This document shows, one piece after another, positions 32,701-44,700 of a stretch of 64,000 bases of DNA. The stretch covers positions 36,523,158 to 36,587,157 of the forward strand of contig NC_080042.1 in assembly GCF_012489685.1 (NCBI RefSeq), given 5' to 3'. The stretch's first letter is position 1, and the number at the start of each line of letters is the position of its first letter. The notes under the pieces were generated by a model, which worked only from the letters and a program-made list of their open reading frames with translations, had not been told where the DNA came from and did not search any database. This stretch comes from Lotus japonicus. Taxonomy: Eukaryota > Streptophyta > Magnoliopsida > Fabales > Fabaceae. The translations under genes and the position numbers were made by a program.

Positions 32701-35700
32701 TATGTCATATGCATAGCTTGTAACAAATATTATTAACTCGAGAAGCTGCTGCTGCCGGAGAGAGAAATTCACACAACACTTCCCCTCAAGCTAGAGCATA
32801 TATATCATATGCATAGCTTGTAACAAAAATAATTAACTTGAGAAGCCGCTGCTGCCGGAGAGAGAAATTCCCAAAAACAATCCAAAAATCTTTTCCAACT
32901 CTAAAACCACAACTGTGCCAACCAAAACCAAGAAACCAAGAGCAACCCAACACACTAATTGAGAACTGGACTGGACCAAAGAGCCACGTGGTGCTTCATT
33001 CTGGCACCATCAGAAACTTCTAATATCACCACTGCTTAAAGCAACATGAAAACTTTTATGTACCATTAAAGACAAACACAAACAAATGCAGTAATCAGAA
33101 GTTGTTGAGGCTTGAAATTTCCCTTCAGCGCCTACTTCCAATGAGTAGGTAAAGACTTTGCCCCTTTCGCACAGTAGGAAAAAAGAGAGTGAATCTGTGA
33201 AATCTGAAATCGCTTAAACTGTTGCATCAAGAAAATCTCAACCTTGTCATGAACCAGAATTGTAATGATGTTGGTCGAACACTTTATCACTGTTAACACA
33301 TTAATTTATGAAAAACTGATTTTGAGAAATCGCCACAGATGTAATGATCAATGATCTTTTTTTGTGGTTTCTACACCGAATATTCAGTATATGAATTGGC
33401 AAAGAAGGAAATTGACGAAGAAATCATAAGAGAATCACAAGATGAAGGGCATTAGTAGCGTTCTTTTCCATCAAAAACTTTAATACCACTGTTGTTGATG
33501 AAATAGAAAGGAAAGCTCCAACAAAAACCTCTTCTGAAGCTTTACCACCACTTAGAAATAAAGTAAGTCCACATTTGCACATAAATAGAAAAATCTGAAG
33601 TAGGCCTCCAAGAACAGCAAACAATACTCTGGATCTGGGCAAAAAGAGCCCTGGAATAGCACCAGGAGGGGAAGACGACCTTGCCTGTGCAATCACGACA
33701 GCGAAAGGATGCTTGGAGGGCGGCGCGTTAACATCACGCGCCAGGAGGGAAGCCGTGAGTGAAGGGACGTTGACAGTGTTGAACGTCAATGGTGACTGCC
33801 AAGAACGTGACAAGGATCACTAGGTTCCAAGAGAAAGGGAGCCATAATCAGAAAGAAAAGAGGCCGTAAGAAAACGGCTAGAACTAACCAACGGAAGCAA
33901 AGTACGAAAAATAAATCCAAAGAGATTTGGAAAGTCACCATGAGGGGGCTCACGGGGGAAGAGCCCCCTCACAGCGGTAGGATCGAAACTTGCTCTGATA
34001 CCAACTTGAATTTGATAAAATAATACTCGTATTTCATTGATAATACGTGACTAAAGACTACAATATATATAGACTAACAAAGAGATCAAAAGAAATTAAA
34101 TCTATCTAAACATATCTCTATTTAAATAGATATCATCTCTATTTAAATAGATACTAATCTAAAATATATAAACAAATCTTAACTATATCTCTATGAAATA
34201 AGACTAATAATAAACTAAATCTTAATAGATATTCAACAAAATTTAATGGATTTTAAAATGAAAAAGATCAACATTTTGAGGGAAGTTTTAAATCCTTCTA
34301 TATCAAGCCAAATTAATTTGCAACAAAGAATACAAGGTAACAATTACAAACTCGAATCCCCACCCCATGAATAAAATTTAAGCCAACCTTTTCCTTTTCT
34401 GATTAACTTCTTCAGAGGCTCTTTTGGAAAATAATGGATTAATTAAGGACCAAAGTGAAATGACCAATAACCATTTTAAATCAAGATGTGATGTCAAACC
34501 CACATTTATTGTTGGGCTAGAACCAACATGAGACCTAAAATGATAAATCTGCAGTACAACCTTACATCTTACAAGGAACTTACATATGTCTGTTCATTCA
34601 ATAGTTAGGATAAAAGTACTGTATTTTGTAATGAGGCAATGGGTGTTTTGGGGTAAGGATTTGGGTATTGAACAGCTATTAATTGTAATATTTAGTATCA
34701 CATTGAATTTTCTCTTAATTTCATTCGGGCAAGGCAGTTTTATTGTCACTTTTGGCTTAACTAAGTTAAATTTTGGGTTGGTTTCTCTTAATATCAGCTG
34801 CTCATGTACTTTTTACTAGACACCTTCACTCAACATGCGCACCCAAATTGACTAGCCCCCCTCATGTCTCTTTCTTTCTTCATTAATCACTCAGTCTTCC
34901 TATATAGCTCTCTCTCTCTCCTTCATCTCAGTTCTCTCTTTATCCCTATCAATCAAAATAAAGCTTCAGCTGATAGGAACCGGTATCTCCATTGCTTGAA
35001 ATAGGGAAAACGAGCTTCATCTAGATACGAACAGCAGAACTTTGAGGGTTTGCAAACCTCCCAGTGCTCAAAGGCCCTATTCTCTCTAGTGACTTCTAGT
35101 GAGAATGACCATCACAAACTATCAACTCATGCTAGCACATACAAGAGCCACACCAAGATGAAAATCATGCGAATAAAGGGAGGGCAGAAGAGTACTTTTG
35201 ACAAATATAGATATACCTAACGCATGCAGTAACCATACTCACAAAAAGAGAGGGAAAATGTAAAAGCTTTACTACAAGTCTACAAGTGTAGCACTAGGTG
35301 TTTAATACAACAACTACTAAAAATAAACGACAACAATAATTTTCCATGTCGAGAAAATGACAACAAAAAAATAACAATGCCCAATGTGGTATGAACTAAG
35401 AAGTAAGAAGTGTGTGGGTAATGAGTGGTTGATACACAGTTTCCCTAGGAAGGAAATGCATCACATTTGGATATGTTAGTGTTAACATTAGGGAAAGTCT
35501 CCCCAGATTACAGCACTGCAGATTTCCGAGGGTCTGCACCTCCCTGCCCTAAGGTTCAAATTTCCTCTCAAATGAAAAGATATTCATTAACCCTCTCATC
35601 CCTTCCTACTATCTTTATACAATATAGCCTGCAACTATAAATATCTCAGTCCACTAATCTTAACTAACTACTCTAACCAAGGGGTTGCCAAACAGTCAAC

Positions 35701-38700
35701 TACCAAATGAAGAGAAAAAGGCTAAAAAAAACCAAATGAAGAGAAAAAAGCAGAATAGCAGTAGCGGCAGTTTTATACAACTGTATTCTTTGGATTAATG
35801 GTCTTAGGAAATCAGATATCAGGGAAAGCATTTCTATCTATTTCTTTAAACTGAAAGTACTATGAATAGTTTATTGATAATTGATTCAGAAGTATAATAT
35901 TTATAGACTAGATTTCTAGATGCTTCCTAGTCAACCACTAAATCTAAAGAATAAAATCTATCTTATCCTAATCGACTATAACAGAATAATATAACATATT
36001 ATAACTATAATCTATCATAATAAAATAATATTAATATAAATCTAATCTTAACAAACTATATCTTAATAGATAGAATTAACAAAGTATATCCTAATAGAGA
36101 TATCAACCTTATTTGCAAGATGCTATAACCCCTACTCCCTATTCATTATCCTTATCATTTTAGTATTCAAGATCAACAACAAAAATGGCACTGGAGCAGA
36201 GGTGACTTTACACAAACAATAAATTATTTTTGTAAACTGAGAGTAACAAGAAATATTATTGAATTATATTTGGATTTTGGTGAAATTTTAGGTGAGCTTC
36301 TCTCGGTCAGTTACAAGTATTGCAGTACAAACAAATTATAGTTAACCGTGGATACGGACCAGGTGTTAAGAGCGTGTTGTGAGTGAGGAAGGAGAGCAGA
36401 TCAGAGAAGAAAAGAGGGTGGAAGAGGAAAAATTAAAAAAAAAATGTAGTTTATTTGGTATCCATATGGGAGTCTTTTTAGGGGCTGAGAAGGAGAAATC
36501 AGAGAAAATAGGGGAAGCAATCGATAATATACAAATGGCCGAGAAAAAGCTTCCTTTATCAGTCAGATCATGCCAGTTTATTATATCAGATGTTTTCTCT
36601 TAGATTTGCCATTTCATTAAAAGAGGATGGGGGAAATAGTCACACGCACACAGGAAGAACCAGAACGATTTCACATACGCACAGATGGCATACTATCAGT
36701 GCTTCTGGACCACTAATAAAAATACCAAACATGCAATGTTAGACTAATCAATTCTAGCTATTAGAGTATATAGGTGATATGAAAATATTGGTTATGCTTA
36801 GTGTGTGTGTGCCAGCTGGAATGCCAGCTGGACACAGTTGTTAATTCTGTTTTGAACAGCTGTCAATTCTGTTAGAGGAACAGCTGTCAATTCTGTTAGA
36901 GGTTGTTACCATTCAGTTAGAGTTAGCTTAGCTGTTAGTTTAGCTTGTAGAGCAAGCTTCTTCAATCCTATATAAGGATTCAATCCTCATTGTATCGGTT
37001 AACAATTCATAGTGAATATTTCATATGCAAATCTTTTTCTCTTTCTCTGGTTTTCCTATTATGGTATCAAGAGCCTAAGATCCATGGCTATGGATGCTTC
37101 ATCTCCTTCCTTACCTTCTTCTTCTTCTTCTACAAACACTCTCTCTCAAGCGTTTTCTCACAAATTGAGCATCAAGCTCGATGACTCCAATTTCTATTCA
37201 TGGAAACAACAAGTGGAAGGGGTCATCAGATCACACAAGCTTCAGAAATTTGTGCAAGATCCACCTCTGATTCCTGAGAAGTTCTTGACTGATGCAGATA
37301 GGATCACAGAGAATGTGAATCCTGCATTCTCAGATTGGGAGCAACAAGATTCACTCCTCTTCACATGGCTTCTCTCTACTCTTTCACCTTCAATTCTTCC
37401 AAATGTGATTCAGTGTGTGCACTCCTGGCAGATTTGGGAAGAAATTCACTCATTCTTCAATGCAAAATCACGTGCTCAGTCAACACAGTTGAGGAATGAA
37501 CTGAAGAACATCACAAAAGGTACAAAAACTGCTTCTGAGTTTCTGCAAAGAATCAAGACAATTGTGAATACTCTTGCTTCAATTGGAGAACCTGTCACCT
37601 TTCGTGATCATCTAGAAGCGATTTTCGATGGTCTCTCAGAAGAATACAGTGCTTTGATGACTGTTATCTACAATCAAACCACCTATTACACAATCTCTGA
37701 AGTGGAAGCCATGGTGATCTCTCATGAAGCGCGGTTTGACAGGATGCGGAAGAAGCAACTCGCAGAAACCACTCCTTCGGTGTTTCTGACGCAAGCGACA
37801 GCGCCGTCTGCGTCTTCTACAACACCGGCGCCGCCGCCACAAGCTTTGTGGACTCAGCCTGCTCCGGCGCCGCCGCCACCAGCGACGCAACCTCCAGCGA
37901 CAGCTGTCGCTCCTTTCCAGCCAGTCGATGCTGCTGTTGACTCTGGTTATGGGAATCGCGATGATCAAAATCTCAATTCTGGAAACTATGGCAGAGGACG
38001 CGGGCGCGGAAGAGGACGCAATGTCCAGTGCACTTACTGCAACAAATGGGGCCATGATGCAGCTTCTTGTTGGTCGCGTCCCTCAGGAGTTAGTCCTCAT
38101 GCTAATTCCAGTACCAATTCTGGTCAATCTGGGAATTGTGGTGTTACTGTTTCAGCAGATGTTCCTTCTTCATTAGTTTCTGCAGATACTTCCCCAGCAT
38201 TATCTTCTGCTCATGATCAGCCAGCTGATACTCCTGTTTCAGTGGCTGTTGCAGCTCCTCCAGTGGCTGTTAACAGTCATCCTATGCAAACTAGAGCCAA
38301 ATCAGGAATTGTCAAGCCAAGGTTACAACCCACTCTGTTACTTACTCACATGGAACCAACTTCTGTCAAGCAAGCTATGAAGGATGCTAAGTGGTATAAG
38401 GCAATGCAAGAAGAGTACACAGCTCTTATGAACAATGGTACATGGACTCTTGTTCCTCTACCAACTAACAGAACAGCGGTGGGGTGTAAGTGGATTTTCA
38501 GAATCAAAGAGAATCCTGATGGCTCTATCAACAAGTACAAAGCACGGCTGGTGGCTAAAGGCTATAGTCAAGTCCAAGGGTTTGATTATTCTGAGACCTT
38601 TTCCCCAGTAGTGAAGCCTATTACAGTGAGACTTATCCTTTCACTTGCTATTTCAAGAGGCTGGCCACTACAACAGCTGGATGTCAACAATGCTTTTCTT

Positions 38701-41700
38701 AATGGTGTGTTGGAAGAAGAGGTGTACATGGTACAACCTCCTGGTTTTGAGCACAAGGACAAGAATCTGGTCTGCAAGTTGCAAAAGGCCCTTTATGGCC
38801 TCAAACAAGCTCCAAGAGCTTGGTTTCATAGGCTGAAAGAGGCTCTCATCAAGTTTGGTTTCCAAGCCAGCAAGTGTGATCCCTCCTTATTCACCTACTA
38901 TTCCTCACAAGGCTGCATTTACATGCTTGTTTATGTGGATGATATCATCATCACTGGGGCTTCTATGACTCTCATTCAACAACTTACAACTCAACTTCAT
39001 TCTATTTTTGCTCTAAAACAGCTTGGTCAACTTGACTATTTTTTGGGTGTTCAAGTCACTCATTTGACTAGTGGAAGCTTGCTGCTGAATCAAACTAAGT
39101 ATATTTCAGACCTTCTCACCAAAGTCAACATGCTTGATGCTGCAGCTATTTCCACTCCTATGCAATGTGGCGTCAAACTCTCCAAACATGAAGGTTCTGT
39201 TCTAAAGGATCCTACTGAGTATAGAAGTGTAGTTGGTGCACTTCAATATGCAACCATTACTCGCCCAGAAATCTCATTTGCAGTCAACAAGGTGTGCCAA
39301 TTTCTGGCACAACCTCATGAGGAGCATTGGAAAGCTGTCAAAAGGATTCTAAGATACCTAAAGGGCACTCTTACTCACGGTGTACTTCTTCAACCATGTT
39401 CCATGACCAGGCCTCTCCCTTTGATTGCCTACTGTGATGCTGATTGGGGATCTGACCCTGATGATCGCAGGTCCACATCAGGCTCATGTGTTTTTCTTGG
39501 TTCCAATCTTATTTCTTGGACAGCTAAGAAGCAGACTCTGGTTGCAAGGTCAAGCACTGAGGCAGAGTATAGGAGTCTAGCAAATACTACTGCAGAACTG
39601 TTATGGGTGCAATCTTTACTCACAGAACTGAAAATTCCCTTTACTACTCCTACAGTTTATTGTGACAACATGAGCACAGTGTTGCTGACTCACAATCCTA
39701 TTTTGCACACCAGAACTAAGCATATGGAAATGGATATATTTTTTGTAAGAGAGAACGTTCAGGACAAGAGTCTCCTTGTTCAGCATGTGCCCTCTGAACA
39801 TCAAAAAGCTGACATCTTCACCAAAGCTCTCTCCCCAACAAGGTTTCTACAGCTCAAGGACAAACTGAATGTAGTTGACAAGCTTCAGCTTTTGTCACCT
39901 CCTTCAGTTTGAGGGGGTGTATTAGAGTATATAGGTGATATGAAAATATTGGTTATGCTTAGTGTGTGTGTGCCAGCTGGAATGCCAGCTGGACACAGTT
40001 GTTAATTCTGTTTTGAACAGCTGTCAATTCTGTTAGAGGAACAGCTGTCAATTCTGTTAGAGGTTGTTACCATTCAGTTAGAGTTAGCTTAGCTGTTAGT
40101 TTAGCTTGTAGAGCAAGCTTCTTCAATCCTATATAAGGATTCAATCCTCATTGTATCGGTTAACAATTCATAGTGAATATTTCATATGCAAATCTTTTTC
40201 TCTTTCTCTGGTTTTCCTATTACTAGCTCATTAATAATCAGTATTGAATCTAAATAACAAAGTTCTGGAGAGCCAAAGTGTTAACTCTGGCAGAAATTGA
40301 AGATAGAAAGACGAATAGAAACGGGAACCTAACCCAGAATCAATGAGATTCTAAGCTAGACTGCTAGAGAGAAAGATTGTATTGACAATTTGGGGAAGAA
40401 CACCTACAACTGATTCCCAATGATCAGCATCTGGTTCAAAAACCAGTTCCAAATTCTACTTCACCAAAGATAACATGGGATATGGGTGAAATGAGGAGGT
40501 CTTGAATCACCTTAACCCATTTAGGCTCCTGCTGTAACTCTGAATTCCAAGCTTCTTTCTCTTCTGAAGTCAATATAGAGATTGCTGAGTACATCATTTT
40601 TCTGGACAAGGCATCAGCCACAGTGTTTTCACTTCTTGGCTTGTATTGGATTTCAAAATCCAAGCCCACAAGCTTCACTGCCCATCTGAATTGTTCATCA
40701 GAAAATAGCCTTTGGTCAGTTAAAAATTTCAGGCTCTTTATGATGAAGTGTCTTCCCATCAAGTAATGTCTCCATTTCTGAATTGCTTGTACCAAAGCCA
40801 TCAATTCCCTTTCATAAACAGACTTTTGTTGAGCTCTAAGAGCTCCTTGGCTCCAAAAAGCTAGGGATTTACCCTCTTGCATGAGGACAGCCCCTAATCC
40901 CTTGCTTGAGGTATCTGTCTCCACTACAAATTGCTTAGAAAAATCTGGTACTGCCAGCATTGGGAGGTTAATCATGGCAGATTTCAACCATTCAAAAGCT
41001 TTTGTGGCAGACTCCTCCCAGTTGAACCCTTCCTTCTTGAGAAGTTGTTTGGCAATTTTTCCGTAGTCCTTGACAAACATATGTAATATCCCGTCAGCCT
41101 TAGGAATCCTCTTAACCCCTTGATGTCCTTAGGCATTGGCCAGTCTTTCATTGCTGCTATCTTTGTTTGGTCAGCAGCTACTCCATTTCCAGATATAATA
41201 TGGCCCAGATACTCCAAGTTAGACTGTCCAAAGCTGCACTTTTTCCTATTGGCCTTAAGTGAATGGTGTTCCAATAGTTGCAGCACTTGTTGTAAATGAA
41301 TGCAGTGGCTGGTCATGTCTGGACTATACACCAGAATGTCATCAAAGAAAACTAAGGCACACTTCCTCAAGTAAGGCTTGAGAACCTCATTCATAAGAGC
41401 TTGAAAAGTCGATGGGGTATTAGTGAGCCCAAAGGGCATCACAAGAAACTCATAGTGTCCCTCATGAGTTCTAAAGGCTGTCTTTTCAATGCCTTCTTCC
41501 TTCATCCGGATCTGGTGATATCCAGATTTCAAGTCTAATTTGGAAAATACCCTAGCACCACCCAATTCATCCAGCAACTCCTCAATTATGGGAATAGGAA
41601 ATTTGTTGGGGACAGTAATCCTGTTGAGGGCTCTATAATCTACACAAAATCGCCACCCCCAATCCTTTATCTTAACTAAGATGATTGGACTTGAATAGAG

Positions 41701-44700
41701 ACTAATACTTGGTCTTATTACCCCAGCTTCCAACATCTCAGCCACTAGCTTTCACTCTCAGTCTTTTGGTAATAAGGGCACTTATATGGCCTCAGATTGG
41801 GGATTTCAGATCCCTCCTTCAAGTTTATGGAATGATCATGCCTTCTTTTGGGAGGTAGTCCTTGAGGATCCTGAAAAACAGTGCCAAACTGCAGCAGCAC
41901 CTCTGTTACTTCTGTTGGTATTTCCCTTTCTGTTTTCTGTTCCAGATTTCTAGTATCACAATGAACCAAAAGTCCTTCTCCTTCCTTAAGTAAAACTTGC
42001 ATAAAAGCACCAAATGATAACTCAGTATTGGTTAATGAAGGATCGCCAGTTAGTGTTACCAGTTCTGTCCCCTTCCTCAAGGTGAGCTCCATTTTACCAA
42101 AATCAGCCTTAACTGCCCCTAGACTGGCCAGCCAATCAAGGCCTAATACCACATCAACACTACTGAGGCCAAACAGATAAAATTATGAACTACTTCTACA
42201 GCTTGTACCATTAACTTCAGCTTTGAACACTTACCTCTGCATCTAACTTTATGGCCATCTCCAACTTCAACAGAATAAGTTGGAGTCTCTTCTACCAGCA
42301 GCTGGAGTTCATCCACCAACTTCCTGGAAATGAAGTTGTGAGATGCTCCACAGTCTATGAGTACCACAACTGTATGCTTGCCCAATTCACCTTTCATTTC
42401 CAAGATTTGGTAGAGGTGAGGCCAGTCATAGAACACAGGGATAATTGGAGTGAATTGAATACTCAAGAGAGGGCATCCAAGAATTCACCCCCTTCCCCTT
42501 CTTCTTCTTCCTCTTCCATGATTATCATCCTCAATTGCTTATTCCTACACTTGTGAATTGTGATCCCTGCTATAGGGTTCATCACATCTGAAACATAAGT
42601 TTTTCTCCCTTTTCTCCCTCATTTCTGCTCCAGTTAGATGCTTAAACTCACCCCCTCTGTTCCTGGCATTTTCAACCCCTGCACTGTTCCTGGAAGGTGC
42701 AGTCACACTTCCTACAGTTGAACCTTCATTCTTATGATCAGTGCTAGTGTTAGCCTGTGGTTCTACTGTTACAACCTTGTTATAGCTACTGTTCCTATAG
42801 TTGCTGGTGGATCTGGTAAATCCAGTCCCTCCCTTCCTAGTGACTACCAAATTCTTTTGCTCAATGAGTATAGCCTTCAGGATTACTTCAGCAAAAGTGT
42901 GCAACTCAAATAGTCTTACTTTAGCCTTAATCTCTTCTTTCAACCCATTCAGAGAAATTCCCCTAACGAAATCATGTCAGTTTCTTACAAAGCCCCAGCA
43001 TATCTCTCAAATTCCTCAACATACACATCTACAGTACTCAATTGTTTTAAAGACAACAACAATTCAAAAGGATTCTGGATCATTGAAGGTTGGAATCTCC
43101 TTACCACAGCAAGCTTGAAGCTTTCCCATGTTGGTGAAGAATTGCAGCGTTCCCACCACTGGAACAAGCTGAGAACACGACCTTCTAAGGCAACCACGGT
43201 AGCTTGCATCCTTTCATCCTCTGAAACTTCTCTCAGTGAAAAATACCTCTCGAGCCTTTGTGTCCAACCGAGAGCATCGTCTCCTGAGAAGATTGAAATT
43301 TCCAATTTCCTCCATCGATTCTTGGTCGGAATTCTCTGGCGAATCTCACGATCCCTTCCAATCTCGCTACCTTCTTCATCTGAAAGTTCCCTTCTCCAAT
43401 CACCCAACCTGGCTTTGAGTGCAGCGATGAGATCCTCTGCCTTCTTCGTTCGAGCTTCATTCAACTCCAATCTGGTGTGTAATTCCTCTCTTTCCTGTCG
43501 CGACCCTTTCTTGATTCTAGCTGGTTTCGCTTCTTGCCATTCTCCTGGTCTTGACCATACAGAGTTGCAGATTGATGGATATTCAGGCACCAGGACGGTG
43601 CTCTGATACCAGTGTTAACACTGGCAGAAATTGAAGATTGAAAGAAGAATAGAAACTGGAACCTAACCCAGAATCAATGAGATTCTAAGCTAGAGAGAAA
43701 AATTGTATTGACAATTTGGGGAAGAACATCGAATTAGGGTTACAACTAATTCCCAATGATCAGCATCTGATTCCACAACCAGTTCCAAATTCTACTTCAC
43801 CAAAGATAACTTCCTCTGCAAGCTATAGCTATATATAGCCTAACTGAACTAACAAACTCTAACTGCCAGCTAACAAACTCTAACCGCCAGCTGTGTATTA
43901 ACTGGCCTAATAGGTTTATTACTCATCAGTCCTTGAATTATTTCATTATACAGCTCTAGTCCTCTTCCTTAAATACACATGTTTAAGAGCTGGTTTAACC
44001 CTAGACCTATCACAAAGCTTTTAGTTGCAAATCAATAATAACCCTTTGCTAACATTTGATCAAAATGCTCAGTTTGATGCATTGCTTCTCTAACATTCTA
44101 GAACAAAGGCATATTAAAAATGATAAACAACCAAATGAGCTACAACCCAGTTAAAAAGAAAGATGAGCAGAAATTCAGAGTACCAGTGATCACATATCAG
44201 CTAGAGAAATCTACTCTAGATCAAACAGTATATCTTGGGTACTGTGAAAATTTTAATACGTATTTTGGTACTTTGAGATTCTGATAAACTTGATTAACTA
44301 TATGTAATAAACAAAGTATGAGTTTGAAATTAATAGATTTTTCAATCGATCGTAAAGGTTCAATAAATGGAAATTACATTGAAGAAATTATGTAAGAGAG
44401 CACTTGAGGTATAACTGACTTATTACACAGATCATCTGTTTTCCAGACTGTAAACAACATGTTTTAGTTGATGGATTATGTAACATTAAACTAATGGTTG
44501 AACAACAAGAAGATCTGAATTGAAGACATTATTAGGGACTACAGCTATTTGATTGATATTATGAAAATGTTATCTATGTTCTAAAGGAAAACATAATCAT
44601 TCAAAAGATTTCACAGGAGTTTTTCCCCTGCTTATACTAGGAAAAAAATTATATGGTACCACATAATATTAGAAAACTATTATATGTCAATGTCATAACT

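Larger units (their letters stand above)
31387..34238 (-). mobile_element. non-autonomous Copia-type LTR element carrying host KEA sequence, TSD AAATT
   Basis: LTRs at 34004-34238 (5', 235 bp) and 31387-31600 (3', 214 bp) differ mainly by a 21-bp internal duplication. The direct repeat AAATT flanks the element (31382-31386, 34239-34243). The PBS TGGTATCAGAGC lies just inside the 5' LTR and the PPT (TTGAGGGGGAG on the minus strand) just inside the 3' LTR. The 2.4-kb interior has no gag or pol. It has a KEA antiporter segment, three short tandem duplications and unassigned sequence. It must have been moved by proteins of another element. Confidence 0.8.
36759..40222 (+). mobile_element. non-autonomous Copia, gag-RT-RNase H only, identical LTRs, TSD CTAGC
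   Basis: LTRs of 303 bp at 36759-37061 and 39920-40222 appear identical base for base. The repeat CTAGC flanks the element (36754-36758, 40223-40227). PBS TGGTATCAAGAGCC at 37062, PPT GAGGGGGTG at 39911-39919. LTR ends are TA...TA instead of TG...CA. Total 3464 bp. The single ORF lacks protease and integrase, so integration used enzymes from elsewhere. The element lies in APRL intron 1 in the opposite orientation to the gene. Confidence 0.93.
40279..44012 (-). mobile_element. Ty3/gypsy chromovirus-like element with integrase/U3 deletion, TSD CAAAG
   Basis: The 5' LTR is 43613-44012 (400 bp, TG...CA). The 3' LTR is truncated to 40279-40474. CAAAG flanks both ends (40274-40278, 44013-44017). 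The PBS TGGTATCAGAG lies at about 43602-43611 on the minus strand, one base from the LTR. The interior has gag, protease, RT and RNase H. Coding sequence after RNase H, the integrase, PPT and LTR U3 are gone, and RNase H joins directly to mid-LTR sequence at about 40474. It sits 56 bp from the end of the gag-RT Copia. Reina-type affinity is suggested by the RT but is not certain. Confidence 0.85.

Noticed and set aside
42974..43606. 210-codon plus-strand ORF opposite gypsy gag
   Set aside because: Shadow frame of the minus-strand gag, which has the family motifs.
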